Shown here: piece by piece, positions 43,361 through 56,900 of the stretch
Position numbering within the stretch: the first letter of the stretch is position 1
Layout of the letters: every line of letters begins with the position of its first letter
Assembly (NCBI GenBank): GCA_011037195.1
Contig: JAAEAF010002339.1
Span: 50,411-114,410, forward strand
Length of the DNA stretch: 64,000 bases
Direction of reading: 5' to 3'
Source of the DNA: Triatoma infestans
Taxonomy: Eukaryota; Arthropoda; Insecta; Hemiptera; Reduviidae
Made by a program: the position numbers and the translations under genes
The notes under the pieces: model-generated
What the model was told of the DNA's origin: nothing
The model's input: the letters and a program-made list of their open reading frames with translations, nothing else
Database searches by the model: none

Positions 43361-44709
43361 AATACCCACCCCACCACACACGTATACACACAAAGATAAC
43401 ACCTACATAGATAACAAGTATAAATTATCAAGCTATACTCCTTTAAAAGTACATAGACAATACGTACCAACATTACACATATTATATACACATTGTATTA
43501 TATACACATATTATATGAATTTTCCTCAGTGGAAATGTCATTAAACAAAGTCACTTTCACTTTTAATAATTTCACACAAAATTACGTATTTCCCATTAAA
43601 TATTTGTTACATATAAAAAGAAAATGATTGGAAATTGATAAATAATCAAATGCATACTTCTTTAGTGTGATTCCTTAACCTATTCGATTCCTAAATCTAT
43701 TGGATGGATACTTAAGAAGATCTACGTGAGCAATCCTTTCCAAAAATTAAAGAAACAATAAACAACTGATATGAAAAATTCACTTGACTTCCTTTTCTTG
43801 CAATTCCACAACTCCAAATGACTAAATTTTCTTTAATTTTGGAATTCCATCAATGATGCTCACTGATATAGGTGAGGTAGGCCCGTCCAGTGTACTCACT
43901 AGAGGAGAGCCTGTCGTTTCAGCAGCTCGTTTCCAAAATATTCTAAAATCTGTTTTATTGGAAAACTGTTCCAATAAACTTAAAAACGTCTCTCTTTGGG
44001 AAATTAGTGTGAAAAGTTTAAAGAAAAATTGCTGAGCTGCTTTCGTGAAAATCGCGAAAACAAAACAAAAAAATAAATAAGAAGAAAAAGAAGAAGGAAA
44101 TAATGAGATTCAGTAAAGTTTAACAGATTTCATCGAAATTTTTGGTTGAATTGTTCGGGTATCAAAAGGATATTTGGTGCAGTCGTTCGCAGAAAACTTC
44201 AAATAATATATTTCCAGTGAAAATGCAGCGCCACTTGGCAATCATATCAAACCAGAATCATTAATCATTCATTGCCATGAAATCGAAATATCTACGCCTA
44301 GCGATCATCGGGGTGGTTGCTTTTGTAGAACCTTTCCTGCAGAAGGGTTCATTTTTCTGTTCTTTGTTCTTAATGTGTATATGAATGAATAACTTGTTGG
44401 TTTTTCCATATAACACTAAGAATAAATATAATTAAAGACTGGACTGGGCATCAATATTTGAGTTTACCCATGAACAGCTTAATTTAAAACCAAAATATCT
44501 GGTTTATAACTTTCTCTAACTTCAGTTATTGGAATTACGTTGGTAGTCTTGTAGCTCAATGACAAGAATTAATGAAACATTGCTATCTACTAGCGAGACG
44601 ATCAAAACGAACACTCAGTCAGTAAGTACGGATTTACAATGCATGACTGAAACTGATATGTACTTGCGGACTAAAAATAGGGGTTCAGCCAAGCATTCTA
44701 ATATCTACC
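42436..44709. other. Non-coding stretch with microsatellites
   Basis: A GGGCGAAACGTCGG motif lies at 42903-42916 within a foldback-like context, an AT/GT tract at 43157-43185 and a (CA)n run at 43332-43365. No gene. Confidence 0.45.
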
Positions 44710-45100
44710 ATCTCCACTTTTTACAGTCTAAATTTCTTCACCGTAAAGCGTAAACCAACGCTCCATACTTACAGAACCAATTCAATGTGACCTCCATAAA
44801 CCTTCATCAAGGACCTAATAACATCTCGCTATGAAAAATCTCACTGTCTCTTCTCTGACCATTCCAATCCATTAATTCATCAGCTCTCATCTATAACACT
44901 TCCTGATAGTCCTAGGCTCAAAGTCTGAGACGGCGCTGGCCACGCGATTACCTCGGCGATTGAGGTCAGTAAATAAATAATGCTTAGGAGAGTCATCAAT
45001 GGGTGATAACTCCATTCACGTCTATTTTACTGTCAGCTTATTTACTTGTTACAGGAGCTTTATTGCCCTGGAGTTGTTAAATTCAAATAAATAAATTAAA
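44710..45100 (+). pseudogene. Jockey-type LINE 3' end, another copy
   Basis: The last part of ORF2 (LQSKFLHRK.., LHKPSSR.., ending in a LRRRWP-like block) and the 3' UTR match 34280-34660 of the intact element. The tail is AAATAAATAAATTAAAAAAAAA. Because it overlaps in content with 42240-42435, it is a separate copy. Confidence 0.6.
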
Positions 45101-45939
45101 AAAAAATTAATTAAAATGTTGATAACTCCTCAATATATATATAAAACTGAATAAACCGGTTAAAAAAACTAATTATTAATTCTTGATAACGTTCTGATAC
45201 GCACACACACACACACACACACCACACACATATATCATATATATTATAGATATATACCTATTATAAACTTGTCTGCGGGGATCATCGGCTGCCATTTTAA
45301 TCAAGAGTTTATCATCAAAAATTGAAGATTTCATTTACTGATTAAATTTTATATATATAAACTTGCAATTACGGTGTGTTTACAGGTATATAAAGTGGAA
45401 AAAAGCAATTTTTACCTGATTCTGACAGTGACACCACACCAAACCGCCCCTCCAGTACACCACGTGGCTCATTGATTTTAAACTTATCACTAAGAGTTAA
45501 GTACAGTATTTAATTGCTATATTGGAATTGCTTTCTCTAGCATGAAATTGTTTACTGATATTTTATCGATTTACAAAAAAATAATATAAAATACAAGTCG
45601 CTTACACACCCGTACGTAGTGTGAGAAATTGAAGATTATGCCATTAAAAAAACGTCGATCTCTAAACTCCGATTATATAGTTTTATAAAAATTACCTTAG
45701 AATACTTACAAAATATTGGTTAAACAAGATCAAGAAAGCAATGATAAGAAAGCTGAACTGAGCTGGGACTATTCATATATGTCCGTATGTGCATATGTTT
45801 GTATTCATATTGCTGTCAGGAACGGAGTTTTTAAAAGGAAATTAAATGTTAAGTGCCTGAGTAAGAAAAAAAAGTATCTTGCGATTGGTCTGTATTAGTG
45901 TAGAATGACGCCGACAATGATGTTTCAGACAATGACCGG
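45101..45939. other. Non-coding stretch, no gene seen
   Basis: An (AC)n run at 45201-45222 and TA-rich sequence after it. A 60-codon ORF at 45716 has no support. Confidence 0.45.
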
Positions 45940-46105
45940 TTTCAGGTTCTCATCCTCCATCAGAGTATTGTATTCAAGTTCGTGTAGAGAGTTGATTGCA
46001 AACTTTTAGTTTCTGTCATGTATCACAAATAAAAACTCAAAATCTAAGGAAACACTCTACATGAACTTGATTAAAATATTCTGACAATGGAACTGGTCGG
46101 AACCT
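45940..46105. repeat. Foldback element
   Basis: The arm around AAGTTCGTGTAGAGAGTT (45976-45993) is inverted at AACACTCTACATGAACTT (46049-46066). Similarity extends outward to ACCGGTTTCAGGTTC and GGAACTGGTCGG. The left arm, read on the minus strand, contains CTGATGGAGG..CCTGAAACCGG. Confidence 0.6.
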
Positions 46106-46249
46106 ACAACAAAGAAGCGTCCCAGCAGTAGTCCAGCATAAACCCAGAAGTAATCCAACGAAAAACTTCCCATTAGTAGTCCAGCAGAAGGGACTGTAAG
46201 GGTTATCCCCACTCTAGTATCTAATAAGTATATACAACTATTGAACTAA

Positions 46250-46460
46250 GTCCAGCGCAGATCACGGGTTCGAATCCAGCCGTACTGCCCTTAGATTTTC
46301 TCTTCCTAGGAGCCCCTACAGCTCACTGTCCGGTGATGGACAGTGTTGTCTGTAACGGGAGAACACTGTCCCGGAGGCCGTCAGTGCACTGAGAAATGCT
46401 CCGGGCGCAAATGACACAGATGTTTGGACGCCTTAAAAAAAAAAAAAAAAAAAAAAAATA
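46250..46460 (+). mobile_element. tRNA-derived SINE
   Basis: A perfect B box GGTTCGAATCC at 46267-46277 is followed by about 155 bp of unrelated, hairpin-rich body (ACAGTGTTGTCTG..ACACTGTCC) and a run of 24 A at 46435-46458. The A box upstream is weak or lost. The poly-A end shows insertion by LINE machinery. Confidence 0.7.
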
Positions 46461-47589
46461 TATACAGTTGTTATTAAGCAGTGGAATTGTCTAATGCAAT
46501 AACCTCTAACTCATCACAGGGACCTAAATTCAATTATAATAACATCTACTACCACGGCAACCAGGGTTTATTTTCAGCGGAGAAGGGTAGACTAAGTGGT
46601 CAGTAACAATCAAGGAATTGATTTCAAGTTGCAGCAAATTTCAAAAACACACAAAAAGAAAGAAGCATATATTTGTGTTTCACAAATACGTAGTTCGTTG
46701 AAGAACAAGTATTTAGAATTTGACCAAACATCATCAATTAGTTTGTATTAATGAGGATAATTTAGCGATGTATTTATCGAAGAAATTCTATTGGAGCAGA
46801 ATAATGGCGCGTATTACATTTACTGAAAATATCAGACCTGGTGGTTAAAAAGATGTAGTTTATTATATTGTAACAATTTGCTGCACATCTGTAAAGTGGT
46901 ATAATCATCAAATTATCATCAAGATTTTAGAGAGAAAGAGAGAAAACAAGAGGAAACTTTGCAAAAGTTGATGTACACTTCACCGGCTCTAAAAGTTATG
47001 ACGTCAATAATTTAACGTCGAGTTTCCACTTAACTACCATAGAATTACTGTTACATCTGTCAGGGCAATTTTGTACGTGCGATGTGTGTGAATTTATTTA
47101 AATATAATAGCATTGGTTTTTTTGACAGCATCTTAGCAATGCTTTTAATATAACTTAATAAAATGTAGAAAGAAAACCGTCCACTGTAATCAAGTGGCCC
47201 GATAAAGGAGGCCTAATTTTGCAGCTCCTTCCCACATGCCATAAAAAAATCATTTCTTGGAATAAAATGTTTCAAATAAAAGCGATATGCCTATTGTAGG
47301 GTGTGGTTACCATGCGACAAAAATTTGTTACAGTCGCTTTCAAGAAAAATAACGAAACCACTGAGTAGAGTCTTCCTAACGGACGGCCGATTTTGATCAA
47401 AGAGATGGAAATGCTCGTGTTGGATACGAGGGAGTATGTAAACGGAATCATGTCCGAACTTCCTGCGATTTTTTGTTTGCGAGTTAAGCTGTCACACACA
47501 ATACATAACACACAAACATATATATATCGCAACAACGTTTTTTTCCCTTTATTTAAACAAAACATGTAAAGTGAAAAACCATGACACGA
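46461..47589. other. Non-coding stretch, no gene seen
   Basis: AT-rich. A 97-codon minus-strand ORF at 47272-47565 has no recognisable motif. Confidence 0.4.
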
Positions 47590-47690
47590 ATGCAGTACTT
47601 CCTTTTACAGCAACAAGATAATGTGAAAAATTTGACACGATTACAATACTTCCTCTTACTAAGAGCAAGAGAAATTAAAAATTAACAGTT
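47590..47690 (-). repeat. Dispersed repeat R, 5' end only
   Basis: AAATTTGACACGATTACAATACTTCC-type sequence plus CTCTTACTAAGAGCAAGAGAAA is the complement of the family's 5' hairpin block seen at 38787. Confidence 0.55.
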
Positions 47691-48729
47691 AATCTCACTG
47701 TAACTTATTTGATGAAAATTATTTTATGAGGCGATAATCTTTAAATAATTAATTTTGTTATATCTCTTACATTATAATTATTTATGTAATAATAAATTAA
47801 TTACTTTTAAATTTGATGTTGATAATAAATGTGCACAGTGGGAGTATGAACAGCCACTATAAACTTGTAAGCAATGAAGATTGATGAACCCTGGGTGTTT
47901 TCAAGAAGACTCCAATAATTTCTTCAGGTGTTTACACCAGGTGTCTTCCGTAAATAGCAAATTTAGTGACTAAAAATGCATTTCGTTCGTATTATTTATT
48001 TATTTATTGATTGATTATTGTTAAAAAAATAAAACTTTTAATTTTATTTATTTATTTAGGAGGTAATATAATCGTAGGCAGATTTTCGAATCCGAGTTTT
48101 CATAATGAGCACATGTGTTGAAACCCACTGAGTTACAAAAAAAGAGTTTTGTAGCGAATGACCGGTGTGGTATGAATAGCGTGATTCAAAATGTGCGGAA
48201 AGGTTAACGTCCAAAAGAAAAACTGGAATGAAGACCTGGAGGGTAACAAAAAACATCAAGAAATAACAAACAAATCAACCTCTATTTATTGAGATATTCA
48301 ATCACCAACGTCTTCTATACAGTAATATTTTATACGCTCCGTGCAGAGCTTAGAGCAGAATACGCTTGATGCCATCTGCAACCCAATCGGAAGCAATTAT
48401 GCTAGCTTCGCCAAGGAGAAAATACAGCAAGCCAGCATACTTTCACGCCAAGCGGACTGACTCTACAGTCGGACAGCAAGTCCCATCTCCGTTTCCATAA
48501 AGTCGGATGTCAATTTCCAGTTGCGAGGACAATCAGGAATATCCTGAATAATGAAGATTAAATATAAATTAGCGAAATAGTTATAACTGAAGATCATTGG
48601 TAATTAAATGACCACAAAATAGAAGGTAATTGAATGGGTCAAGGTACGGATACGCCTTCACAGTGAAGGACTGATCTACACAACGAAATAGTTGTTGAAT
48701 ACAAACAAAATTGAATAGGTAAAGTACAC
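47691..48729. other. Non-coding stretch, no gene seen
   Basis: AT-rich. TTTATTTA repeats at about 47993-48058. No gene. Confidence 0.4.
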
Positions 48730-48965
48730 CTTAACCTGGACCAAATGGTGCAAGTAATGTTATGCGTCTACAGTGGCTTGTCGACGTACCAAGGGCGTTC
48801 GCCCATCTTCAGGATGTGTTTGTCAGACAGTGTGATAGTGTGACTCAATGAGTGTGTAAACTGAATTTGCACTATGCAAGTCTGTGTTATCACACTGTCT
48901 GACCATTGTGTGGTGATCACAAAATGAAGCAGCCTATCACGGAAAATGTCTCTGATGAAGAGCTA
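48730..48965. repeat. Foldback repeat family 2, copy 1
   Basis: TCAGACAGTGTGATA at about 48823 is inverted as TATCACACTGTCTGA near 48888. It shares CTATCACGGAAAAT.TCTCTGAT with the copy at 50245-50375. The left arm contains the complement of CTGAAGATGGGCGAACG. Confidence 0.6.
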
Positions 48966-49544
48966 CATTACCCAATAAGTTGAATCCTTCTCAAGCGATT
49001 TGATGCAATACGTGTTGCGAGAATAAATTGGCTGAAAACTGGTTTAAAGTAGCCAAACAGTTCAACTTGGTAAAATGACGATTCAACAGAATAAAGTCTA
49101 GAGTCGATGTCAAAATTGTGCAACTGCAATAGTTGATGGTAGTTGTGAGCTGTAAGGCCAAAAAAAGCGATGTTTCCACTAACAAAAGACGCATAAGTAA
49201 CTGATAACACCACGCACAAGAAGGAAGGCGAGAGTAAGTCGTATAATTATAATAATGGCGAGAATCAAGTAACGCTCAGCTTGGAGGTAAGAAAAAGAGT
49301 ACGGCAATAGACAAATATGATTGGCTGAAGGTAAGACAAATAGTGCGTGAGCTGGGCTTAAATAGAGATGCTTTGTTGCGTTTCAGCCAAAATTATAAAA
49401 ATATTACCAATTAAGGAATGAGAAAAAATTATGGTAAAATTGTAATTTAATTGATACAGGTTTAATAACCCACGAGTTGAATAGTACAATCCGCCTAGCG
49501 GCCAAACAAACCAACGGCCACAGGAAACCCAATTAATGTAAATT
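48966..49544. other. Non-coding stretch, no gene seen
   Basis: Short ORFs only, no motif or element end recognised. Confidence 0.4.
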
Positions 49545-50200
49545 CGTGACACAAAATAAAAAATTTAGTGGGAAACACTCACTTAACTTTCTCTTATTCC
49601 AATTATTAGAATTTAATTTATAAATTTGCTTTAAAATTGCCACGTGTACAACGTTAGTTAGGATGGTCATAAAAAAAGATGGTACAGGTATATTTGTATA
49701 CCTGGGCGAGTTTTGTGAAGCACCCTCTGCCACATCAGCAATGCTTGTGCAGTTTAAATTTAAACCTAACTTACACACCCACAGAACCCACAGAACCCGC
49801 AGAACCCTCTAAAATAAATTTTTCAAAAAAATGTTTTAAATAAAATTCATACGTTTTTATATGGCGCCGCGAGCATTCCAAGTTCTCAAAAACCTATTCA
49901 TTTAAAGTTGCAGATCTTTAAATTTGGACTTCTATCAGTGCTTCTATGTGTATTAATATTATATATGTTGTATAATAAGCTTTATACTGAAGTGACTTTG
50001 TAAGGAAGCTACTTTTCCGTCAGCACTCACCGCAAATCAATTTTCCCGGAAAAATCATTGGAGTCACTTGCAAGAAAATTCGCGAAAACTGAAAAAATTA
50101 GTAATGTCACACTTCTGGTTGGTAGATTATGCCCGAAACCTTCAGATATGGTGAACGATTTACGTTTTTGAGATTATCTGTAAAAACACACAACTAAATT
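49545..50200 (-). repeat. Dispersed repeat R, minus-strand copy
   Basis: It begins with AACACTCACTTAACTTTCTCTTA, the complement of the 3' terminus, and contains AAATCATTGGAGTCACTTGC (complement of the GGCTCCAACGATTTTC block) and a complement of GGAAGTG. A short tandem CACAGAACCC lies inside. Confidence 0.55.
49778..49811. repeat. Short tandem repeat, 9-bp unit
   Basis: ACCCACAGA/ACCCGCAGA units occur about four times. Confidence 0.7.
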
Positions 50201-50244
50201 CTAAACTAGAATCAACAAACAAAAATTCTAAAACTAAAATCTAC

Positions 50245-50375
50245 CACGTTTGCTCTGTGCAAGTTTATGTTATCACATTGTTTGACAAAAAGTATCCTGA
50301 TGATGGGCGAACGGCCGAAAGCGGTCGATGACCACAACAAGAAGAAGGCTATCACGGAAAATATCTCTGATTAAT
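50245..50375 (+). repeat. Foldback repeat family 2, copy 2
   Basis: It shares GCAAGT.TATGTTATCACA.TGT and GGCTATCACGGAAAATATC with 48730-48965. It contains CTGATGATGGGCGAACGGCC followed by GAAA at 50297-50320 and a small GGTC/GACC hairpin. Confidence 0.55.
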
Positions 50376-52039
50376 TATATTTCTTATTTTGTATAAGCAG
50401 CAACTCCACAAAATTTTCCCGGCCGCCGCTATCCGGTTCGGAAAAAAAAATACAATCAATGTGGTGTGCGACAGATAGTTGAACTTGACGTCATCTCCCT
50501 ACATGAACTCCTAAATCCATACTAGTAAGGCTTACACCATACTCGGTTGGTGGATGGGAAACTTAAACCGGTCAGAACCAATAAAAAGTGGCACGCTACG
50601 ATGCATAAAATCAAAGATAAAAATCGATTTTTGAAGATAATTTTTCAATTAGAGCTGCGATGATTGCAGTATGATGACACTTTCACAACAAATTTTCTTC
50701 TTGTCACGGTTTGTGAGGTTTCGCAACCATATTAATAAAATGATGAATTTTAGTCTGTCTTTGTTTTTACGAATCTATTCGTAATGGACAAAATTTGATA
50801 TTTAAAGCTATGTATAGTTATGTCTGAAATATGGATTATTTTTTATCCAATATTTTTAGTAGAAAAAGTGTTTTGTGAAAGGAGGTGTTAATATTCATCG
50901 TTGACAAGGTGAGCTCGTTGACACGCCTGGAGAGAAGTAGTCACCAAGCACTTCAAAAATTATTTGGAGATATTCTAAGTTTTGTAGATGTAATATATGT
51001 TTTTTAAAAATAAGTTTAAGGTGAACTCCCCCAAAACAATTCTAAAAAAGAAAAAATTTGTAAGCGAGAACAAAAATTGCCAAAGTTAATCTTTTAGGAG
51101 GAATGCGTAAGAGTAGAGGTGCAGACCGGATGTTGTCGAGCGGTGGATAAAGCAGAGCATGCCACCCCCATCTTCCATTCATTATCTTGCCTTCTTAATT
51201 AAACCTACGTAAAGATTTTGTGGGCCCGAGCTTTACCGCTAGGAAACACACCGAGTTTACTCTCCTCTTGGCAGCTAGCGGACTCTGCTGGGGGCAAGGC
51301 AACCTTGCACCTAGATATTTCTTACTTTACCGTCCAACCGCAAAAACTTCTGCCCACACTATATGCCACTTCTCCCTCATCCGCTATTTTCCGACGCCAC
51401 CCCTATTTAACCAGCTCTCTAAACCTCACAACCTTTTCATTTAAAAGCATTAATAAAATTTGCTGGTTTTACAGTTTGCGATAAATTAATTAATGTAGAG
51501 TGCCCTGTAACCTTTTTTCTGCTGAAGGAGTAAATTGGATTTTTTTGCTTTTTTGTCGTACAGCTGATAAATCTTAGTAATTTTTGTTTTCTCAAAATTA
51601 ATTTCAATAAAATAAATAGAAATCTCAGCTGCAACAATATTTCTTAGGGTAAAAGCGCATTCTACAGACGAAATATTGAACCAGTTCTTTTATGTAGAGG
51701 TAAACTGTTGCCACTGTTGTTGGATATCCTGCACAGATCGTATTTTACTGGAAATACATAGAACATAAGACAACTTCCAGTCCTGAAGCTGCGGTTAAAC
51801 TTATCAGAGATAGTGAATGTTTTTCTTTTTTGCGCAATCCAAGAATTTGGAAAACAATGTATTTATTTTACCGTTAGTGGTGATTTTTCCACAGGAGGTT
51901 CAGGTTCCAAAAAGGGAGATGCAGCGCCTTCCTTTGCCATGGTAACGACCATATCATTTCTCACCTAAAATAGGGTTAAAAAGTGACCAGTATCAGTATC
52001 TTCATTCACAGTATTCAGTTTTCGGGAAGATCTCAGAAA
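50376..52039. other. Non-coding stretch, no gene seen
   Basis: A less AT-rich patch at 51100-51450 carries two overlapping ORFs of 88 and 74 codons without motif. Nothing else is recognised. Confidence 0.4.
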
Positions 52040-52550
52040 TGAGGAGGAAGTGAAGAGTGCAGAGGCTCCGGAAAACCTTCCCAGGACTGAGGCAAGCTAA
52101 GATCTGCCTAGGCAGTTATGACCAGAAAAGATTTGAAGCGTGCATCAGTTTAAGTAAAAATAAGCTTCGTATGCTGACGGGTTTCTTCACGGGGCATTGT
52201 AGACTCAGGGGGCACGAAAAGAAGCTGGTATACGAAAAGGACACGATATAGCTGGCCTGTAGATTCCGTGGGGAGATATAGGAGGACTCCAATACACCTT
52301 CCAATGGACTGCGATGCTATCATCCAGAGATGATTTGGAAGCCTGGGTAGTTACCAGGCGTTGGAGGAGATTAACCCTCGTTACAACGTTACAAACTTGC
52401 CAGGCCCTAAGTGTCTCAGAGATCTTAATCTGAAAGGGATGCTAAAGATGAGTAGCCTCACACCCTTTGGCACCAGTGGGTGGCACAAGAGACCACTTTT
52501 GGGTGCAGTGCATTATACCATAAAAAAAAAATTAGTTGCCTTTTTTTAGA
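52040..52550 (+). pseudogene. LINE C-terminal fragment after RNase H
   Basis: The frame at 52057-52251 reads RQAKICLG..KRF, then LSKNKLRMLTGFFTGHCRLRGHEKKLG. This is the conserved block (LLTGH..LR.HL..LG) that follows RNase H in many insect LINE polyproteins. A degraded zinc-like Cys region and a 62-codon piece (52361-52549) follow. Frame changes and stops make it a dead fragment. Confidence 0.55.
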
Positions 52551-52857
52551 TTTGAAAAGCAAAACTCAGTAAAAAAAATCAGGCAACAAGTTCTAACTCA
52601 AGTCCGTTTAGAAACAACCAGGAGAGTCCGATAGAGGGTTTTATTTTGTTAATTCTCAAACAAACACACCCATACAGACATTGGCTAATTCACTGATAGT
52701 TTACAAGAGAGTAATGTGCCAGTTTTGCACACTCGAGTTCAGTTTCACGTGGCGACTGAACCAGAGTTGTAAAAGGACTTTACACTCTCGTTGAATATTA
52801 TAGACTTTCTCCGGAACAGTTAGAACTATTGCCAGGACTATTGCCAGGACTATTTAA

Positions 52858-53745
52858 AGAAAATCTTGTGTGAAAAACTCACACGACTTTCTCTTACTGC
52901 AGACGGAGTTATAATTGATAAATTTATATAACTGTTCTAACTATGATTCTTAATGGATGTTTAGACGCCTTCAAGATACGTGAATGGGAGAATCCAAAGT
53001 TTATTGAAACTACCTTTGTTAAGGAAAACCTAACCTTACTCTCCCCCTAAAACCTCCTTTAAATGAATGAATTTACTCAGAAAACTAATTCATACAAAAG
53101 TGATATGTATGGATAGTATAACAAGTTTAATGAAATTTGTTGGTGTTTTTATGGAGGAAGTTGCAACATAATAACATAATGTTGCACTTCCGGTGAACCG
53201 ATTTCCTAGAAACTCGAAATGTGGTGTCACATTATTATAATTAATATTATATAAATGATAGAATGATATAATAAATGAATTAACATTTACAGGAAAACAT
53301 AACCCCATCCCTCCCCCCCAAAACCCCTCCAAAATGAATTATCCCGGAAATAAGTTATAATCTCAAATAAGTTATTATCTCAAATAAGTTATAGATCTTT
53401 ATATGCGTAGTTAATACTCCATGTTCAAAGAAAATGATTGTGGGAGCCATTTGCGAGAAAAGCGCATAATAACTAAAAAAAAAAAAACTTAGTAAAGTAG
53501 TGCTTCCGGTTGACCGATCAAAATTTTATTGTCGGGTCCCCCACATAGCACTTTTAACAAAATATCAAATTTGAACTTTGTGCAGTTTTCCGTTTTTGAG
53601 TTTTGCTGACTATACAGATCAGTTTCTAAAAACCACTTTTTCATATTCAAGGGACTTCAAACCGTATCTACTCGGTGAAAACTCAATATAGAAAATTTGA
53701 CATGATCGTAATACTTCCTCTCACCAGCAGTAAGAAAGAGTGAAA
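52858..53745 (-). repeat. Dispersed repeat R, full-size minus-strand copy
   Basis: It opens with a GTGTGAAAAACTCACAC hairpin and GACTTTCTCTTACTGCAG, contains GGAGCCATTTGCGAGAAAA and CTTCCGGTTGACCGATCAAAA, and ends CTTCCTCTCACCAGCAGTAAG. Its 0.9-kb length and both ends agree with the other complete copies. Confidence 0.65.
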
Positions 53746-53929
53746 AGGATATACCAACTGATAGAGCCTCTAAGAGAATATTTTGCCCATTGAAAAGAGG
53801 CAGGTTGGGAAAGGAAACGAGTTTTTCAAAATTTAAAATGCTAATCCATAAAATACATGGATCCATAAAATACATCTAAATGATTAGTTAAAATTCCAAT
53901 TTTTCAAAATTTGCCAATTAATAAATGCT

Positions 53930-56900
53930 ATAAGAAATATTCTCTCCACAAGTGGTGGTCAAGTTTATGGAATAAAAAGTCTTATAATAAGGATAATTTT
54001 TGTATGAGTGCTGGTCAGTCATTGATAGCCATTGATATTGAGGGTGCCAATTCTTATTTAGTTCCTGTTTATCTGAACTGTAACGGTTGGGATCAAGATT
54101 TTATCTCTCTCAATGAATTTTTGCAAACCTCCGTTTCTCAAGCCCTTCTAGAGGATTTGACACTTAATAATCCCAAGTGTTTATGGCTAGAAATTCTAAG
54201 GATGAAGTTTTGAATTCTAATGGCTCCCGTTTTATTGAAATGTGTGATAACCTTGACCTTATTATCCTAAAAGGCCGCTTCTTTGATGATTATCAGCGAG
54301 ATCACACATTCATTGGTCCTATGTGTTGTTCGGTCAATGATTTGTATTGCGCGTCTTTTGATCTTGTTTCTTTCATTAGCAGTTTTCGCGTATTAAATGA
54401 ACTCTTCTCTGACCATCAGCCCATTTCCCTTACCTTATCAGAATTAATCACCAATGACAATCATTTACTACTACCTCTTCTTCCCCAGCTTCCTTGGAGG
54501 AAAAATGACAAAAATATTTATATAGATAGGCTCGAGAAAGAAATTAATATTATTAGTTCTTTTCCGACTGATCCTCAACTTTATGCAGATAGCTTAACGT
54601 CTTGCATTAATCGGTCCTGTCCAGTTCCTTATTCTCCTTCCCCCTTCCGTATAAGACTTCATAAAAAAAATCCCTGGTTCAATTATCATTGTTTCCGGGC
54701 AAGGAGAAAATCTTTTAGGTTTTTAAATTTATTTCGAAAAACAGATTCCAAAATCGTGAAGATGCCAACAAGCAATTATCAAGAAGCCAACAAACAATTC
54801 TTATCTATCTGTACAACGTTCTTTTCTATGTGAAAGTATTAGTTGTATTAATAATATCCCTATGGAAGCTTGGGTCTCTCATTTAAAAATTTTACTCAAT
54901 CCGATCTCATATGCTGCTCCTTTTCTAACTTCGTCTATTTTAGATGTGCCATTTACTTATGAAGAACTCTCCTCTGTCCTGTCAAATTTAAAACGCCATA
55001 AAGCACCTGGCCCGATCGGATAATATATGAATTCTAGAACTATTTAACCCCTTGCTTTATTAATAGCTTATTAACATTTTTTAATTATATTTATGATTCA
55101 GGCGTACTTCCTTCTTCTTGTAGTCGCTCACTGACTTTTCCTTTGTACAAACAACGTGACTTTAACGATTTTGCTAATTATAGAAGAATTTCTTGTATAG
55201 ATGCTCTTGCCAAATTTGCACTGCACTTCTCCTTAAACACTTAAGTCATTTTATAAAGGAAAATGATCTTCTCAGTGATGTCCAAGCAGGTTTCAGGCGT
55301 GGTTACTCGGCAATTGACAAAATTTTTGTTCTAACCCTTGTTATAAATCTTAGATTTTTAGAAAAGGGTAAAAAAAATATACTTTTTTTTATTGATCTTA
55401 AGTTGGCTTTCGACTCAGTCGATCATTCCTCTTTATTTCTAAAATTGTTTAACCTACGAATTTCATCTAAATTTGTGAATACCTTAAGAGATCTATATTC
55501 CTGCGGAGTTTCATCAGTGCGGGGGATTAACGGAATTCTGATTTCTTTCATATTGGTGCTGGGATAAGGCAAGGTTGCCTCTTGAGTCCAACCTAATTTT
55601 CTTTATTTGTGGATGATCTCCCATCCGAGTTGGAAGGAGGGGTAATAATCGGGGAACTAAAATAAACATCCTGCTCTATGTAGACGATGTTGTATTGATC
55701 TTTGACAATCCGATTTCTCTCCAAAGGAATATTAACATAGTTTCAGCGTATTGTGATAAGTGGAACCTAACACTGAATTGAAGAAATCAAAAATTATGAT
55801 TTTCTGCAAAGGAGGCAGATTTGCCGCTTCCGAGAAATGGCTTTATAAAGGCAAGCAAATTTTGACACCTTGTCTTACTTTCCTTTCTCATCTTGAGGAA
55901 AAAATTTCTTCGGCTAAGCATGGTCTAAATTTATTCTTGAAAAAAATATTCCTATTAAGGCCAAGTATCAAGTATTTAATAGTATCTCGCGTGCAGTTGT
56001 GTGTTATGCAGCTCAAGTTTGGGGCTTCCAGTATTACGATTGCCTTGAAAAAAAAATCCATAAATTTTTCCTTAAAAAGTTGTTAGCTGTGCCAACTCCA
56101 TCTACCCTAATTTTTCTCCTTAATTTAGAAACAGATCTCGATTTCTTTGAACCCTTCACTCTTAATCTGCATTTAAATTATTGTTCTCGTGTTCTATCTT
56201 CGGACGACTATTGTTTGCCTAAAATTGTCGCGAAAGAGGTAATAAGGAAAAACGCCTTTTGGTTCAAACACTGATTATCTCTGTCTCATCACTATTCTTG
56301 TGATTTTACCCCTTCATCAGATAATTTTTCTACTTGGTTTTGTCAGCTTTCCAAACCTCGGTCCTTAATTCGAGCCACTCATCTGGAGGAGTCTGTTCGC
56401 CGTGCCGTTGAGTCTGACCGTTTTCAACTATACAGAGCTCTCATTTCAGATCACAACAGGTTTGTCACAAACGATGTCTTTAAAAATTTGCGTTTCTCAG
56501 AATTCCGGTGGCTAATTAAACTGAGAGGAGAGCTGCATTATCTTAATTATAAGCCGTGGGTGGAAGGTGATCCTGATAAAGAAAGGTGCTCACTCTGTAA
56601 CTTTAATTGCAGAGAGGACCATTTTGTTAGGTGAATGTCCTATACTGGCCGAACTCAATATGTTACGGAGACCCTCTATAGGCAAAAAATCATTTCATTC
56701 TTGACCAGCCAGATTAATTGTCGTCCCTTAATATCTTACGCCCGCCATGCTTGGAAAGTCAGATATGAATGGTTGTCAGATCTCCCTTGTCTCTTCCAAT
56801 TTTTTTACCTATTTATATATTTTTATTTTATTGATTTTTTTCGTTGAGAAATTTCTGTGTTTCATAAACTTATTTATTTATAATTCAAGCAATAATGCTT

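Noticed and set aside
46267..46277. True tRNA gene
   Set aside because: Only the B box is good; there is no cloverleaf, and a long body with a poly-A tail follows, so it is a SINE.
50297..50335. Functional hammerhead ribozyme
   Set aside because: CTGATGA and GAAA are at suitable spacing, but the base next to CTGATGA is unpaired, stem II is only two pairs and no NUH cleavage site in the right place is visible.
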